Shown piece after piece: positions 31,444-44,604 of a stretch of DNA of 64,000 nt (its first letter is position 1; each line of letters opens with the position of its first letter). Source of the DNA: Anomaloglossus baeobatrachus (taxonomy: Eukaryota > Chordata > Amphibia > Anura > Aromobatidae); the NCBI RefSeq assembly GCF_048569485.1, contig NC_134355.1, positions 392,993,422 through 393,057,421 of the forward strand, given 5' to 3'. The notes beneath the pieces were generated by a model. It saw only the letters and a list, made by a program, of their open reading frames with translations, was not told the origin of the DNA and did no database searches. The translations under genes and the position numbers were made by a program.

Positions 31444-34400
31444 GGCTCTGTAGACCTTCTGAGCTGTGGGTAGAAGCTCTACACTCTGGCATGAGTGCAT
31501 ACACTGGAGTGTTTAGGCCCATAGACTTTCCATTTAGCCCAAACACCACTGTGCACATGATCGTGCGGGAGTGGAGCTCTTCTACCCATTGATATGAGTA
31601 AACAGTGGATGTTTCAGGTCTTAGGCCACCACAGATTTACAGGGTGTTTAACATATCAAAATATTTAACCACAAAATGTTTAACATTTGCTACTGTTAAA
31701 TTGATAGTTAGGAAAGCACAAATGTGTTAGAAAATTATTTTTATTAACATAATTTTTGAAACTGAATACATATACCAGGAAACACAACACAAATATAGTA
31801 TTTATTGCATAAGATACAGAAAAATAACATGAGATATCAACAATGTGTACCCATTAATGTAGTCATTATCTGCTAATATCACACCATCCCACATTTCTAC
31901 AACAAATTACAGAGGCTATATGAAAGATAACTATGACCTGCTACACTCATTTACATTTTCTCACCAATCACTACTCCTCTTCAATCTGTAAAGAAACCTG
32001 TCAGCTCAGATATATATAGGGTTAATCTGCAGGTTTATAGCACAAAGGTATGTGCACGTGAAAAATCTGCTGCAAATACTGAATTGGTGGCAAGAAAAAT
32101 GCTGAGCAAGACATTTCTGCCACATTTTTTTCCAAATCATTTGAATGGGGGAAAAAAGGGTGCAAAAATGTTGGAAAAATGTAAATACTGCTGAAATGAA
32201 ATTGCTTAAAATCTACAAGGAAAAAATAAGGTGCATGGCTATGAGATTTCAAAAATGTCATGCACTTTGCAGGTACAGTAAAAAGCATGAAAAACAAGAG
32301 TAAAATATGGCAAATTCACAAAGTGTCAAATTACTTCCATGGCTCGCTCACATGGGCATATAACATGGAGGGGTTCAATCCAATGTTTTATTGCATAGAT
32401 GTTATACTAAGGAGTAGTGCCGACCAGTGATTTTTTTCTTATGTTGATTCTGCATAAGAAACAAAATCATAGCATGATGCAAGTAGCAGTGTATTTTGGA
32501 CGGTGCACACCCAAACAAGTCTATGGTTGTGTGGAAATCTTTGAATGTCATCCGAGTGCAGTCCAATTTATTCCAACACAGACAATAGATGGAGAAATTG
32601 AGATCTCCCTCTTGTCCTCCCCCATGTTCTGATTATGGCATGTGAGATAATCAGATCACAGTTCTCACAATAGTCTCCCTGCATGTTGAGACCAGTGACA
32701 GCCTTTGGATTGGAGCCTCTCATCTGGCTCTCTTCATTTAAATGGGTTTCATTTCTCTTGGCACTGAAGTGGTTAATTGCCAGTTTTGGTATGGCAGCTT
32801 TTCCAAAGCAGTTCCTTGCTAAGTGACCAGCACACTCTTCATCTTTAAATAGTGGTATATCCCAGAATTCCCTGCTGAAGATACAAAGCCATTTGCATGC
32901 TGGCTGCCTTTGAGGAAGGTTCTGCAAGTCAAGTTACTGTGCTTAGGCTATATCCCTTTGCATATTAATTTTCCCCTTTTCTGTCTTTTCTTCCCTGGTG
33001 TGATGTTAGTGCAGCGGTGAGGTCTAGTGAACCCCACCTGCCCCTCACTAGTCAGGGCTACTATAGTGTATTCTGAGGGTTTCAAGTTCCTGTTCGGCAA
33101 CAATTGTGGAGACTGTATAGGGACTAGTGAGGAGAGAAAGGACAGTTGCAGGTGAGGTTAGGAGGTGCCCACCTACCCCTCTCACTAGTTCAAGGGCCTC
33201 CAGTTGTTTTTGTATCCCTAGTGCCTTCCCTTTCGTGTAATTTTTGTTGTGCATCAGACATTTGGAGGCCTGAACGCACCTCGCCACGCTTGTTACACCC
33301 AGCGAGCAGGACAACAGTAGACTGTCACTCAGCTCACATTCTGATCAGAATTTGAGCCAACTGTCATTATCATAATCAGTCAGATTTTCTTGCACAAGGG
33401 AATATGTGCCCATAAAACCCCAGCCTAAGAAATATGTTTGGCCATCATACTGAAAACGTGACTCCTGCGAGAAAATAACTTTATTCCTCCTGGAGGCTGC
33501 CGGCTTTCAGTCAGGCAGGCATAGTAGCGTGGCTATGGTCACTGCTTACATCACAATGACCAGCAGTTGTAAGTGTGTCTGTCATTCAAAGTACCGAAGT
33601 GTCCTCGCAACCGCTGCTCACAGTGCCGTGAATTGTGACTGCAGCCACAATGGCTAACTGAAAGCTGGAGGCTGAGAGCCATGCATTCAATACCAGGGCT
33701 AGTACCTTTTTATCACTACTGACCTGTAGTTTAAACCTATATCTGTAGGTAAATAGCATTATCTTACAAAACAGGTTTCCTTCAAGTAGAATATATAGGA
33801 AGATTTAAGTAAAAATGCTGTGACTTTGTAAATGGGAATCTTGTTCATTTAAACCTCAAGGTACATAACACTTAGAAAAACATGTAGTTTGAATAAAAAT
33901 AGATAAACTAGGCAAATATATTTATATTCTGCATACTTACACTCAAAGACAACAATAAAGAAAGAGGAAACAATAAAGACGTTATGTTCATAACATTTTT
34001 ATTGCATTGCTCAGAAAGAAAGTAATTGTAAATGCTAGACCATATTTTAGGGTCTACAAGGGATACATGAAAACAAGAGAGCAATTTAAAATCACAGTTT
34101 GGCACTTTCACTCATGGTTTAGCAAAAAGCATTAAACTACCAGTGCATCAGCTAAATCAGTAGGAAAGGAAGCCATTCAGATAGACGTGCACTGATGAAA
34201 TGCTACAGATTACTAATAGTGCATTAACACTGTATTTATGATGGATGATCGACAATACATATTGAACTACCTGTCACAGATAGAAAGTATGTCAAAGATA
34301 GATTATATTGAAACCCAAAGTCAATACTTAATTGACAGATATGAAATAATGTACAGCACATTCTTTCATCTACCTTTCTCCCAATTGCTTTTTTTATTAG

Positions 34401-34508
34401 GGCAGGTTTGATAGATTGATGGTATTAGTTAGCTCTATATACGGTATATATTTTGCATGGTTTTTCTTTTATAAAGTAAAATAAATAAGATTGATCACTT
34501 ATCATAAC
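31444..34508. other. Three kilobases without recognised gene
   Basis: Includes possible MITE pieces at about 32025-32345 (GGTATGTGCACGTGAAAAAT) and 33385-33790, the latter ending in AACAGGTTTCCTTCAA, related to the AGGGAACCTG-type ends. Minus-strand frames at 32568-32927 and 33048-33314 show no family resemblance. No splice-bounded conserved exon was seen. Confidence 0.4.
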
Positions 34509-35494
34509 TAGGGATTATCGAATACCTCAAATATTCGGCTTCATGAATATTTGCCAAATAGGTCGCCGCTATTCGACTATTCGCGAATATTCGATTCACG
34601 CAATGTAAGGGTACCGTCTTACTAAACGACGTACCAGCGATTCCGACCACGATATGACCTGGTCAGCATCGCTGGTGCGTTGCTACATGGTCGCTGGTGA
34701 GCTGTCAATCAGGCAGATCTCACCAGAGACCAGTGACCAGGCAGTAGCTAGCAGCGACTCGTGGAAATGATGCTGCGCTTGGTAACCAAGGTAAATATCG
34801 GTTAACTAAGCAAAATGTTTTGCTTGGTTACCCGATATTTACCCTGGTTACCAGCGCACACCGCTTAGCGCTGGCTCCCTGCACTCGTAGCCAGGGTACA
34901 CATCTGGTTAATAAGCAAAGCGCTTCGCTTAGTCACCAGATATGTACTCTGGCTACGAGTGCAGGGAGCCAGCACTGGCAGCCTGAGAGCGGCATATGCT
35001 AGTAGCTAAGGTAAATATCAAGTAACCAAGCAAAGCGCTTTGCTTGGTTACCCGATGTGTACCTTGCTTACCAGCGTCTGCAGCTTCCAGATGCCGGCTT
35101 CCTGCTCCCTGCACATTCAGATCGTTGCTCTCTCGCTGTCAAACAGAACGATGTGTGCTTCACAGCGGGAGAGCAACGAGCAAAAAATGAACCAGCACTG
35201 TGTGTAACAATCAGCGATGTCACAGCAGGGGCCAGATCGCTGCTCAGTGTCACACACAGCGAGATCGCTAATGAGATCACTGGTACGTCACAAAAACAGT
35301 GACTCAGCAGCGATCTTGCTAGCGATCTCACTATGTGAGAAGTACCCCTAAGTCTATGGGAAACCCGAATAACAACTATTCGGAACTATTCGGGCTTCCC
35401 ATAGATTTACATTGCGCATTAAACATTCGCATAGCGGCAACCTATTCGTCGGATATTCGCGAAGCCGAATATTTGAGGTATTCGATCATCCCTA
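34509..35494. mobile_element. hAT-type MITE (ATTCG-rich) carrying a nested MITE
   Basis: The ends TAGGGATTATCGAATACCTC and GAGGTATTCGATCATCCCTA are inverted repeats. The flanking octamers ATCATAAC and ATTATAAT agree at six of eight positions, as expected for an aged hAT duplication. The arms are rich in ATTCG words. Positions 34609-35348 are a later insertion. Confidence 0.85.
34609..35348. mobile_element. PIF/Harbinger-like MITE nested in the hAT MITE
   Basis: Flanked by TAA at 34606-34608 and 35349-35351, a 3-bp duplication as in PIF/Harbinger. The ends are GGGTACCGTC and GAAGTACCCC. The interior holds AGCGAT and GATCTC words and several strong hairpins, for example AAGCAAAGCGCTTTGCTT near 35025. 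No coding region is present. Confidence 0.75.
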
Positions 35495-36585
35495 ATTATA
35501 ATACAAACATGTCATAAATAGAACTAATCATATATAAAAATTATCCAAATTTTGCAGTATCTTCCTTAGTACTCTTTTTGAATAATAAGGTTCATTCAGA
35601 AGTTTAGATAGATCATAGAGCAAATGACATGCATAGAGTAGATTCTCTAATATGAAGATAATACAAACTTGAAGGACTGTGCAATCGATTTATGTAAGCT
35701 TTTTATTAAAAAAAAATAAATCTAATTTTAGGGTTTGCAAAGGCTTCATATAGGGATATCCAACTGTTTTACTGAACGTATATACCAATAACTTCACTTT
35801 TTGTGGATTTTATGCTTTTTTTGACAAATAGTTTCTTGTACTTCACTTTTATTCTGATTAAATTGGATTCATTGTTCTACACCATTATGTAAATGTATTT
35901 TTTTTTTAGCTTAATATAGTCAGCTTGTCAGGGTGGGCAGAATATGAAGAAAATCTAGGTTCAGGATGAACACAGTTTGGTTGCTTATCAATCAATGTAG
36001 AGCATAAAAACGCTCAGTAATGTGAATCTATACCACATAGCATAAGAATAGCAACTGCGCTGAGAACTGTACTTTTATACCTCTACATAAAAAAGTGAAT
36101 GAAAAAAGTTCTAATAACCTACGAATTTACTGATTTTTTTGATAATGAAGAAATACTGAAACAAAAGTGCAATAACCAGTTTCTAATAGAAAAAGTCAAT
36201 CATTCTTAATTCTCACATATTAATTGACTCATCATGTGATACTTGTAATAAGTAAACATTGCCAAAATATTACAAAACCCAATAGCACTTATGCAATACT
36301 ATCAATAAATATAAGGAAACAAATGCAAATAGCCAAATTAGGGGTCAATATAAGCTTTACAGAAATCTATAGGGGTCACATTATGCAGTATTTGTATATG
36401 CATCCTAAAAAAAACTTCGGACAGATTTATGCAGTATTCTCTACTAGAAAATTATGGTATGTGCCATGGGATTATGCATTACAAAAGTATCATATTGGTT
36501 CTAGGATATAATAAATCAGTAAGCATGAAACAGAAAAAGGAGGAGAGCTAGTGTTTCTGGTATATGTAGTTATTAGAGTAATAGC
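35495..36585. other. Non-coding AT-rich stretch
   Basis: No recognised gene or element ends. The plus-strand frame at 36224-36511 has no family resemblance. Confidence 0.45.
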
Positions 36586-36589
36586 TTAA

Positions 36590-36632
36590 AGGGGTATTCC
36601 CATCTCCAAGATCCTATCCTAATATGTAGCAG

Positions 36633-36672
<40 letters not shown>

Positions 36673-36976
36673 TAATAGCAAATACCTCCAATTAGAAATG
36701 TAGTAAAATTCTCCTGATATAGCTATGTCTCTTACTTCATGTGCAGGGCATTGCAGCTTAGGTATCCATGGTTAGGACCACTCATATAGTGAGTTAGTTA
36801 GTTGTTCGTAGTCATTACCATTGATACCTAGCTACAATGCTCTGCACAGGAGGAACGAGACATGGCTATATAGGGAGAACTATTTGTTTCTAATTGGATG
36901 TATTTGCTAATATTATTATGATTATTATTATTTCTACTACATATTGGGAAGGGATCTTGGAGATGGGAATACCCCT
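36590..36976. mobile_element. TTAA-type MITE with GGGGTATTCCCATCTCC ends
   Basis: Flanked by TTAA at 36586-36589 and 36977-36980. The terminal inverted repeat AGGGGTATTCCCATCTCCAA extends about 28 bases with mismatches. An (AAT)n microsatellite lies at 36632-36672. TTAA flanks indicate piggyBac- or Kolobok-type mobilisation. Confidence 0.88.
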
Positions 36977-36980
36977 TTAA

Positions 36981-38496
36981 GTGAGAATAAAAACATCCTT
37001 TGATGAAACTTTGTCTTCTTACCAAAAAAAAAAGCCATATTATTATTTATTTCATAAATTATCTCTAAAACAAGACTATAATCCTAATATAATATAAAGG
37101 ATAAAGCATGGATCATATATGGATTCTTTAACTTTTAACACAAATAATAAAAATAGAAAGAGCTCAAAACCTAAAATTCTTAAACATTCAGTAATTTGGC
37201 AGTACACTAACGGAAAACTAAAAAATAATATGAGTTATCTCATCCAGATGTAGTAGGTCTTGCCAATTACTGACATACTGTATGCTATGTTTGAGTCATC
37301 TTGATTAGAGAAAATGAAAAACAACGCCTTGCGATATCCACTCATACAATGTAATTACTGGTCTCCATGCGCTCCCAGTAGAGTAAGAAAATTGCAGAAG
37401 AAAATGAACAGTTTTGGGGCCTATATTGGCTGGCACTGTCAGGATCTCCACTGAGAAAACTCACAATTATAACAGGACATGTCGAATGTATCCATACACC
37501 TGGAGCTAAACTAGGGATATAGTATAGTCACTAACTACAGGGTCTAAATCCAACAAATCCAACACACACATACGTGCACACGTCCACAGCATACAGGAAC
37601 AACCAAGATCATTCGGTCTACTAAGACGTTTGGCCTTCAGCCAACAGACTCATTTATCCGAGATCCTAAACAAGTGTGTGTATTTGAATTCCAGTTTATA
37701 GATTTCCCCAATGGTGTAATTAATTAAATGTCCATAAATAAACACGTAGGAGGTAGGCATTTTCTAAACCGGAGTACAAAACGAACACAAGATCCTGATA
37801 GACACGACTCAACATATTGCAAGCAATTTCTAGGTTAAGCTTTTAGCAAGCCGTTAAGTGGATGGCTTGAATTTACACTGCTGGAGCACTTCTGCAAATA
37901 TCAGCAATAAAAGGTTTTCTGGTAATGCTGTGTAAAGATTTATACCAGCATTTGGTTACAGTATATAGAACCATTCTATCACAAGTAAAAGCATTTTTGC
38001 TATTTCTTTCTTTAAATAATATAATACATGCTGTGTTATTTTACTTTTATGCATTGGGAGTTTTGTTTTACTGCACATATTGGCACAATAGTATGCTAAT
38101 AGATGAAAAATAGAAGTCTGAGAGTGCACACTTGGCCGTGATTGTGATTGCTGGGTCATGGGAGGAAGGACTGGCTTTGTCCTAAAGATACAAGAACTGT
38201 ATTTTTTAAAGGCTCATTGTGCTTTACTTTAATGCTCTTGTTATTTTCACTGTGTGTTATTATTGTAGTTTATGGAGACCTGGAGCTGGAACAACAAACA
38301 TTTTATCAAATCACAAAAGAGCAGTAGGTAGAAAACCAAGAGAACAATGAAAACTGAGCAGTCAATGAATACACAGAAGTATGTGAAAGTGACTAAAGTC
38401 CAAGAAAACTGCCCATGATAAGATCGCTGCAATGAAACTTTTTTTTTTTCCTGGCAAACAAAGGTAAATTGCTGGCTGTCTTTGAATCCTTCAATC
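36981..38496. other. Non-coding stretch
   Basis: No gene or clear element was seen. The text near 37600-37660 (TAAGACGTTTGGCCTTCAGC) resembles a motif common in frog repeats but has no definable borders. Confidence 0.4.
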
Positions 38497-38500
38497 TTAA

Positions 38501-39209
38501 AGCGGACAAATCACCAGGATTTCCCTATATAACCTAAAGCCAGTGCTGACACTATCATGCTGATTCTATACATACCGTTAGTTTTCAGTTAGGATGTAAT
38601 GTTTTAGAAACACAAGCAAGTAAAGTTTGTAAAATAAGCAGCTTTTTGATTGAAAGCAGCTACTGATCGATCAGCTGATAGCTGGGGTGGGTATTCATAG
38701 TGATTCCCACTCCCTGCCTGTCCATCATCCCCCTGTTATTTATGCTAATTCTATTATAGAATTGTTTTACTAAGTGCCTAGAAGGACCTTTGCTGATGTC
38801 ATACCCATGTGACCAGAAGGGGTGGGATCTCAGCCAACAGAGATGATACCAGTAAGCAACATTATTTTTCTGTTGGCTGAAGCCCTGCCCCTTCTGGTCA
38901 CATGGGTATCACATCAGCAAAAGTTCTTCTAGGCACTTAGTAAAACGCTTCTATAATAGAATTAGCACAAATAAAAGGTGGAGGAACAACAGGCAGGGGC
39001 AGGGATCAGTTTTAAAACCCACCCCAGCTATCAGCTGATCGGCAACTGCTGTCAATCAAAAAGCTGTCCATTTTACAAACTTTACTTGCTTGTGTTTCAA
39101 AACAAATACATTCTAGCTGAAAACTAAAGGTATGTATAGAATCAGCATGATAGTGCCAGTATAGCACTGGCTTTAGGTTATATAGGAAAATCCTGGTGAT
39201 TGGTGCACT
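38501..39209. mobile_element. Foldback MITE, TTAA-type, 709 bp
   Basis: TTAA flanks at 38497-38500 and 39210-39213. Arms of about 340 bases (38501-38840 and 38870-39209) are imperfect inverted copies, with shared words GCTGATTCTATACATACC, TGACCAGAAGGGG and AGCTGATAGCTGGGGTGG and their complements. No coding region. Confidence 0.88.
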
Positions 39210-39213
39210 TTAA

Positions 39214-40059
39214 AGAAGTGCTGTGATTTAGAATGCGCACTGCATTTGGAAAACACAAGCGGTAGACTTTATCTACCCTACAGCTGATGGATAAATTTGG
39301 GTTTAAGAAAAAAAAAACAACTTTTATCACATTATCAAACCTTAATTCTTCGTCAAATGTGTATATACTGTAGCTGAGCCTAATGGATATCATGTGCATG
39401 GGACTGGTGAACATGTTTTCTTTTTAACACATTTAAGGGATTGTCCAATCTGGGGTTGGTACTGTGTTTATAAGATATACCATAAATGTCCAATGATGTG
39501 AGTCCCACTTCTGTAACCCAAATCTATATTGAGAATGTGGGCTCTGTTGTGTGCTGTCAATTATGGAGAACAGGCTCCACACTCTTTTTATAAGAGCTCT
39601 GAAAACCATTAAGCAATATGCCCAACTATTTGTGATGTGTTAATATTCAACAAACCAGCTCAGAGTATTTTTGATGCATTTTTACTATGCATTTTTTCGC
39701 ACAGTAAAAACTAAATTATTAAGATTTCTATAATCACATTCACATAGTGCATTTTTTCCTTCCTGTATGGGGAGTATTTTAAAAAAAAATCAGAGTATGT
39801 CACTTCTTTTAGCTTTTTACTGTTTTTTACTGCACTTTTTTCCAATTGAGATTAAAAAAAGATAGCAGAAAAAGTACACCAAAAACACATTGAAAATACA
39901 ACAAAAATGCATCTAAAATGCATGCAATTTATATTGCTGACATATGGCCATAGTCTATGTTTTTCATGCAAAAAAAAATCATCAAAAAGTCTATGTGAGA
40001 ACATATCCTTATTCTGACTTCAGCTTAAAAAGGACCTATCACTTGCTCAACAAAATGAA
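39214..40059. other. Non-coding stretch with a possible MITE piece
   Basis: From 39440 (AAGGGATTGTCCAATCTGGG) the text resembles one end of a dispersed MITE, but a partner end was not found. The remainder is A- and T-rich. Confidence 0.4.
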
Positions 40060-40300
40060 GGTACGGTATTTTTTGGACTATAAGATGCACCTTGGTTTTA
40101 GAGGCGGAAAATAGAATGTATGGTGTTGCATTGCACCAATGTCATGTGCTGCCCGTTGATTGAGTGGTGAAATCAGTTGCCAGATTCGTAAGTGGACGCT
40201 GCGCCCTGGGGGAGCTGAGGTAAGGTGGGAACAATTGCTATTTTTTTTATGAGTTAAAAACAGAGGCAGAACTGGAGGCATACAGAATGGAGAACATTTA
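40060..40300. repeat. Dispersed repeat beginning GGTATTTTTTGGACTATAAG
   Basis: Resembles a repeat widespread in amphibians and fishes. The right edge merges with the minisatellite. Confidence 0.45.
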
Positions 40301-40672
40301 AACCAATATGGGCAATATATATACCAGGATGGGAGACTTATATACTAGGATGGACATAGGATGGGGAACATATACACCAGGATGGGCCATACATATACCA
40401 GGATGGGGAACATATATTCCAAGATGGGGAACATGTATTCCAGCATGGGCCATATATACCAGGATGAGGAACATGTATACCAGGATGGGCCAAATATATA
40501 CTGTACCAGGATGGGGAACATACTGTATATATCAGGATGGGCCATATATATACCAGGATGGGAAACATATATAACAGGATGAGGAACATACATACAAGGA
40601 TGGGGAAGATATATACCAGGATGGGACCAGGATGAGCAACATAAATACCATGATGGGGAACATAAATACCAG
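40301..40672. repeat. About 19-20 bp minisatellite
   Basis: Degenerate tandem units like TATACCAGGATGGGGAACA; open frames on both strands follow from the repeat. It is followed to 40790 by a dispersed repeat ending CTCTAGTTACGCTACTGCTC, the inverse of the GGCGTAACT motif at 59890. Confidence 0.88.
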
Positions 40673-40887
40673 GAGGAGGGGTGCAACACTTATGTCCTTA
40701 AAGTATTTAGAATGCTCCAAGGTCCCAAACATCTGCCCAATATGCTGGCAAGGCCCAGATGCCATTGGGCTCTAGTTACGCTACTGCTCACTACCTTTTT
40801 AAAATATCAAGAATCTTTTCACTGTTTGTGTACAAGAAGCCATGAGACTGACTTACAGAACATGTGGAATCATCAACACTGGATCTA

Positions 40888-42415
40888 CAGGTGCATTTCA
40901 TTAAATTAGAATATCATCAAAAAGTTAATTTATTTCAGTAATTCAATACAGAATTGGAAATGCATATATTATATAGAGTCATTAAACACAGAATGATCTA
41001 TTTCAAGTGTTTATTTCCGTTAATCTTGATGATTATGGCTTGCAGCCAATGAAAACCCAAAAGTAATTATCTCAGAAAATTAGTATAATTAACACAAAAA
41101 AACTGCAAAGGCTTCCTAAGCATTTAAAATGGTCCCATAGTCTTGTTCAGTAGGCTACACAATCATGGGGAAGACTAATGACTTGACAGATGTCCAAAAG
41201 GCAGTCATTGACACACTCCACAAGGAGGGTAAGCCACAAAAGGTCATTGCTAAAGAAGTTGGCTGTTCATAGAGTGCTGTATCCAAACATATTAATGGAA
41301 AGTTGAGTGGAAGGAAAAAGTGTGGTAGAAAAAGGTGCACAAGCAACGGGGATAACCACAGCCTTGATAAGATTAAGAAAAAGCCATTCTAAAATTTGGG
41401 GGAGATTCATAAGGAGTGGACTGCTGCTGGAGTCAGTGCTTCAAGAGCCACCACACACAGACGTATCCAGGACATGGGCTACAACGATAGCATTCCTTGT
41501 GTCAAGCTACTGATAACAAATAGACAACGCCAGAAGTGTCTTACCTGGTCCAATGAGAAAAAGAACTGAACTGTTGCTCAGTGCTCCAAGGTGTTGTTTT
41601 CAGATGAAAGTAAATTTTGCATTTAATTTGAAAATCAAGGTCCCAGAGTCTGGAGGAAGAGTGCAGAGGCCACAATCCAAGCTGCTTGAGGTTTCGTGTA
41701 AAGTTTCCACAATCAGTGATGGTTAGGGGACCCACATCATCTGCTGGTGTAGGTCTACTGTGTTTTATCAACACCAAAGTCAGCACAGCAGTTCTGCCAG
41801 GAAATGTTAGAGCACTTGAGCACTTCATGCTTTCCTCTGCCGACAAGCTTTTTAAAGATGGAAATGTAATTTTCAAGCAGGACTTGGCACCTGCTCACAC
41901 AGTATCACTGTGCTTGATTGGCCAGCGAACTCGCCTGACCTAAACCCCATTGAGCATCTATGGGGTATTGTCAAGAGGAAGATGAGAGACTCCAAACCCA
42001 ACAATGCAGACGAGCTGAAGGCTGCTATCAAAGCAACCTGGGCTTCCATTACACCTGAGCAGTGCCACAGGCTGATTGCCTACATGGCATGCTGCATTGA
42101 TGCAGTAATTCATGCAAAAGGAGCCCCAACCAAGTATTGAGTGAATTTACTGTACAGACTTTTCAGTAGGCCAACATTTCTGAGTTTAAAATCATTTTTT
42201 CAGTTGGTCTTATATAATATTCTAATTTTCTGAGATAATGACTTTTGGGTTTTAATTGGCTGTAAGCCACAATCCTCAACATTAACAGAAATAAACACTC
42301 AAAATAAATTGCTGTCTGTAATGACTCTATATAATATATGCGTTTCACTTTTTATATTGAATTACTGAAATAAATGAACTTTTTGGTGATATTCAAATGT
42401 ATCAAGATGCACCTG
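40888..42415 (+). mobile_element. Decayed Tc1/mariner-type transposon (1528 bp)
   Basis: The ends CAGGTGCATTTCATTAAATT and AGATGCACCTG are inverted repeats flanked by TA (40886-40887 and 42416-42417). Inverted repeats extend about 200 bases (TATTTCAGTAATTCAATA on both sides). The plus-strand transposase is heavily mutated. Confidence 0.93.
41165..42140 (+). pseudogene. Tc1-like transposase, multiple stops and frameshifts
   Basis: Begins near MGKTNDLTDVQKAVIDTLHK at 41165. It includes KVIAKEVGCS with a TAG where a codon for the helix-turn-helix stood, then LFSDESKF (first Asp), FKQDLAPAHT (second Asp region) and NSPDLNPIEHLWG (Glu), and ends GAPTKY. At least four stops and two frame changes are present, so it is long dead and clearly older than the copy at 11.5 kb. 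Confidence 0.9.
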
Positions 42416-42417
42416 TA

Positions 42418-44077
42418 TTAGTAGAGAAAATTAAAATACCATTAGGAGGAGCCATAAGAAATATATAACATGGATGACGTAACACAGGAATATATTTTTT
42501 TTTTAAATTTTAATTGAAAAATCATTGTGTTTTGCATGTTCTAACTGATAAATAAGTAAATATATAAAAATATAGATTCAAAAAAGAAACATGAAAAATT
42601 ATAGCAATCAGGTTTGTACTACCTGTGTAAGAACTGACTAGAGATGTACATGGTAGAAAGCACTTGGAGTGTAACTTGAAAAGTCTTAGGGCCACAATGT
42701 AATATTTGTTACAGGTGCCCCAATTGTGATTCATCATTTTTAGAGCTAGCTCCCTATTATTGGTCACTGGAACTTATTGGCCTTCTTCAGGCCCAAATGT
42801 GATCTCTTCAACTGGAAACCCTACAGTTACTCCTTTGATTATAAGTGCATAATCATCAATATACCAATCTAGAAAATGTTCCTTTAGTAAAAAATAATAC
42901 AATAATATCCAAAACAATAAGTACCGATGCTGCAAAGGTTCTGTACATTTTAAGTGGACAATCAACCAATACCTATCAATATTATTTCATACTAATTAAA
43001 TATCTGTTCATGTTTAGATCAATAAATCTAGAAAACCAATGAAAACTATTGTCTTTTCAAAATGCAACACTTCGTGAACTACATTTATTCAAATAAGACA
43101 AAATCAATGTACATTTTCCATATCGAAAATAAAAAATATACAGAAAATTCTTTACAATGTCTATGTACACACCCTGCACCCATGCATTGTGCTTAAAACA
43201 TCAGTTTTCCTTTTTTCCTGAATGTAAATATAAAGTGAACACTAAAGCAAAAAAATATATAATTAAGACTTTTTGAAAAAATAAATACAGTTTGACCATG
43301 CCTATCATTTACAATTACTCTGAAAGGAATTTGGAAACCTCAAGTAGAACCTTAACAGTGGTTAAAATCTTTGTAAATGTACAGAGTTTCTATTTGTTGT
43401 TTAATGTTTCTGTGAAAAAGTCTGTTAAAAAAATAAGATGTCACATGTTTACTTCTCTGTGCCACTTGTTTCACTTTTTCACTGGAACAGTGAATATAGA
43501 GAACTGCAGCTACATCCCCCACTTCTCCCATTCTATCTGTTTTTCAGTAATTGTAGATTTTTTTTTGAGGATTGAAAAAGTTTCTGAATGTTTACAGACA
43601 GCCTCCAGATATGGAGAGAACAAGTTATGGCTGGAAGGTAAGGAAAGGTAAAGTATAAAGTACCCTAAAAAAACTTAACTGTTACGCTGGGAAAAATATA
43701 AGTATATTCATATTCCATCCCCACTGTGCCGAAAAAAATATTTGGTTGACCTTCATTGTATGGTGTTTACAGGCTACATTATTTCCAATAAATGAGAAAG
43801 TAGTGAATGTGTTCAGCACTGGTGCCGAACTGGAAGAGGGTGTGTAAGAAGTCAATTGTATTAATCACATCTTTGGATGGGATCATTGCATCCATTGCTT
43901 ATCCAGTGCATAGGTGGGCAATTAAAGGTGACTAATAGCACAAACGTGGGTGTAATATGAAGGTACTTATATTTTTCTCAGGACAACATGACAGTTTTTT
44001 GCCTTTTATGATTTTTGTCTTTTAGGTGACCAACCCTTTTAAATTGCTAGTAAAATGATGAGAAAATCATTAAAATC
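42418..44077. other. Non-coding stretch
   Basis: No recognised gene. The plus-strand frame at 43292-43651 (119 codons) has no family resemblance or splice context. AT-rich throughout. Confidence 0.4.
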
Positions 44078-44085
44078 ATTAAGAG

Positions 44086-44604
44086 TAGAGATGAGGGGAC
44101 CCGTGTATGTTTGGGTTTGCTGGGTTAAGTCGGACTTTAATCAAAAGTTTGTTTTGGGACCCATACTTGACCTGAAATGGTTCCTGTACCCCTACCCCAT
44201 ATAAGTCAAAGGGAACCCAAACTAAATGGCTTGACTCAAGGAACGAGTATAAAGGAAGTCAATGATTGGGCAGTTCGGCTCTCCGCCCACACACAGCCAA
44301 CCATGAAGAGAGCATTTCTGGGGGAAGGACTACATTTTTTTCTTTTTTTTTGGCCACAGTACATCAAAAAACTTTGCTTTTACCCCTAGTGATAGCCATT
44401 CAGAGATTGCATGCGGATCTCACTGGGCCGAGCACCAAGCATAGCCGAGCATACCGATTCTCAGTCAAGTGATTAGCATATGAACAGCACCCAAACTCAG
44501 ACATGGATTTTTTTTTTTTAAAAGTCCATGTTCAGATTCGAGCCCTGAGCACCTCCTGTTCGTTACGAACCCTGACCTCCATAGTTTGGGTTCGCTCATC
44601 TCTA
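44086..44604. mobile_element. hAT MITE, 519 bp
   Basis: Ends TAGAGATGAGGGGACC and GGTTCGCTCATCTCTA. Flanking octamers ATTAAGAG and ATTAAGCG match at seven of eight positions. Internal TTTGGGTT / AACCC words are repeated inverted. It belongs to the YAGWGATGAGCGA group. Confidence 0.85.

Noticed and set aside
43292-43651. 119-codon plus-strand frame
   Set aside because: AT-rich, no recognisable domain, no splice or promoter context; likely chance.
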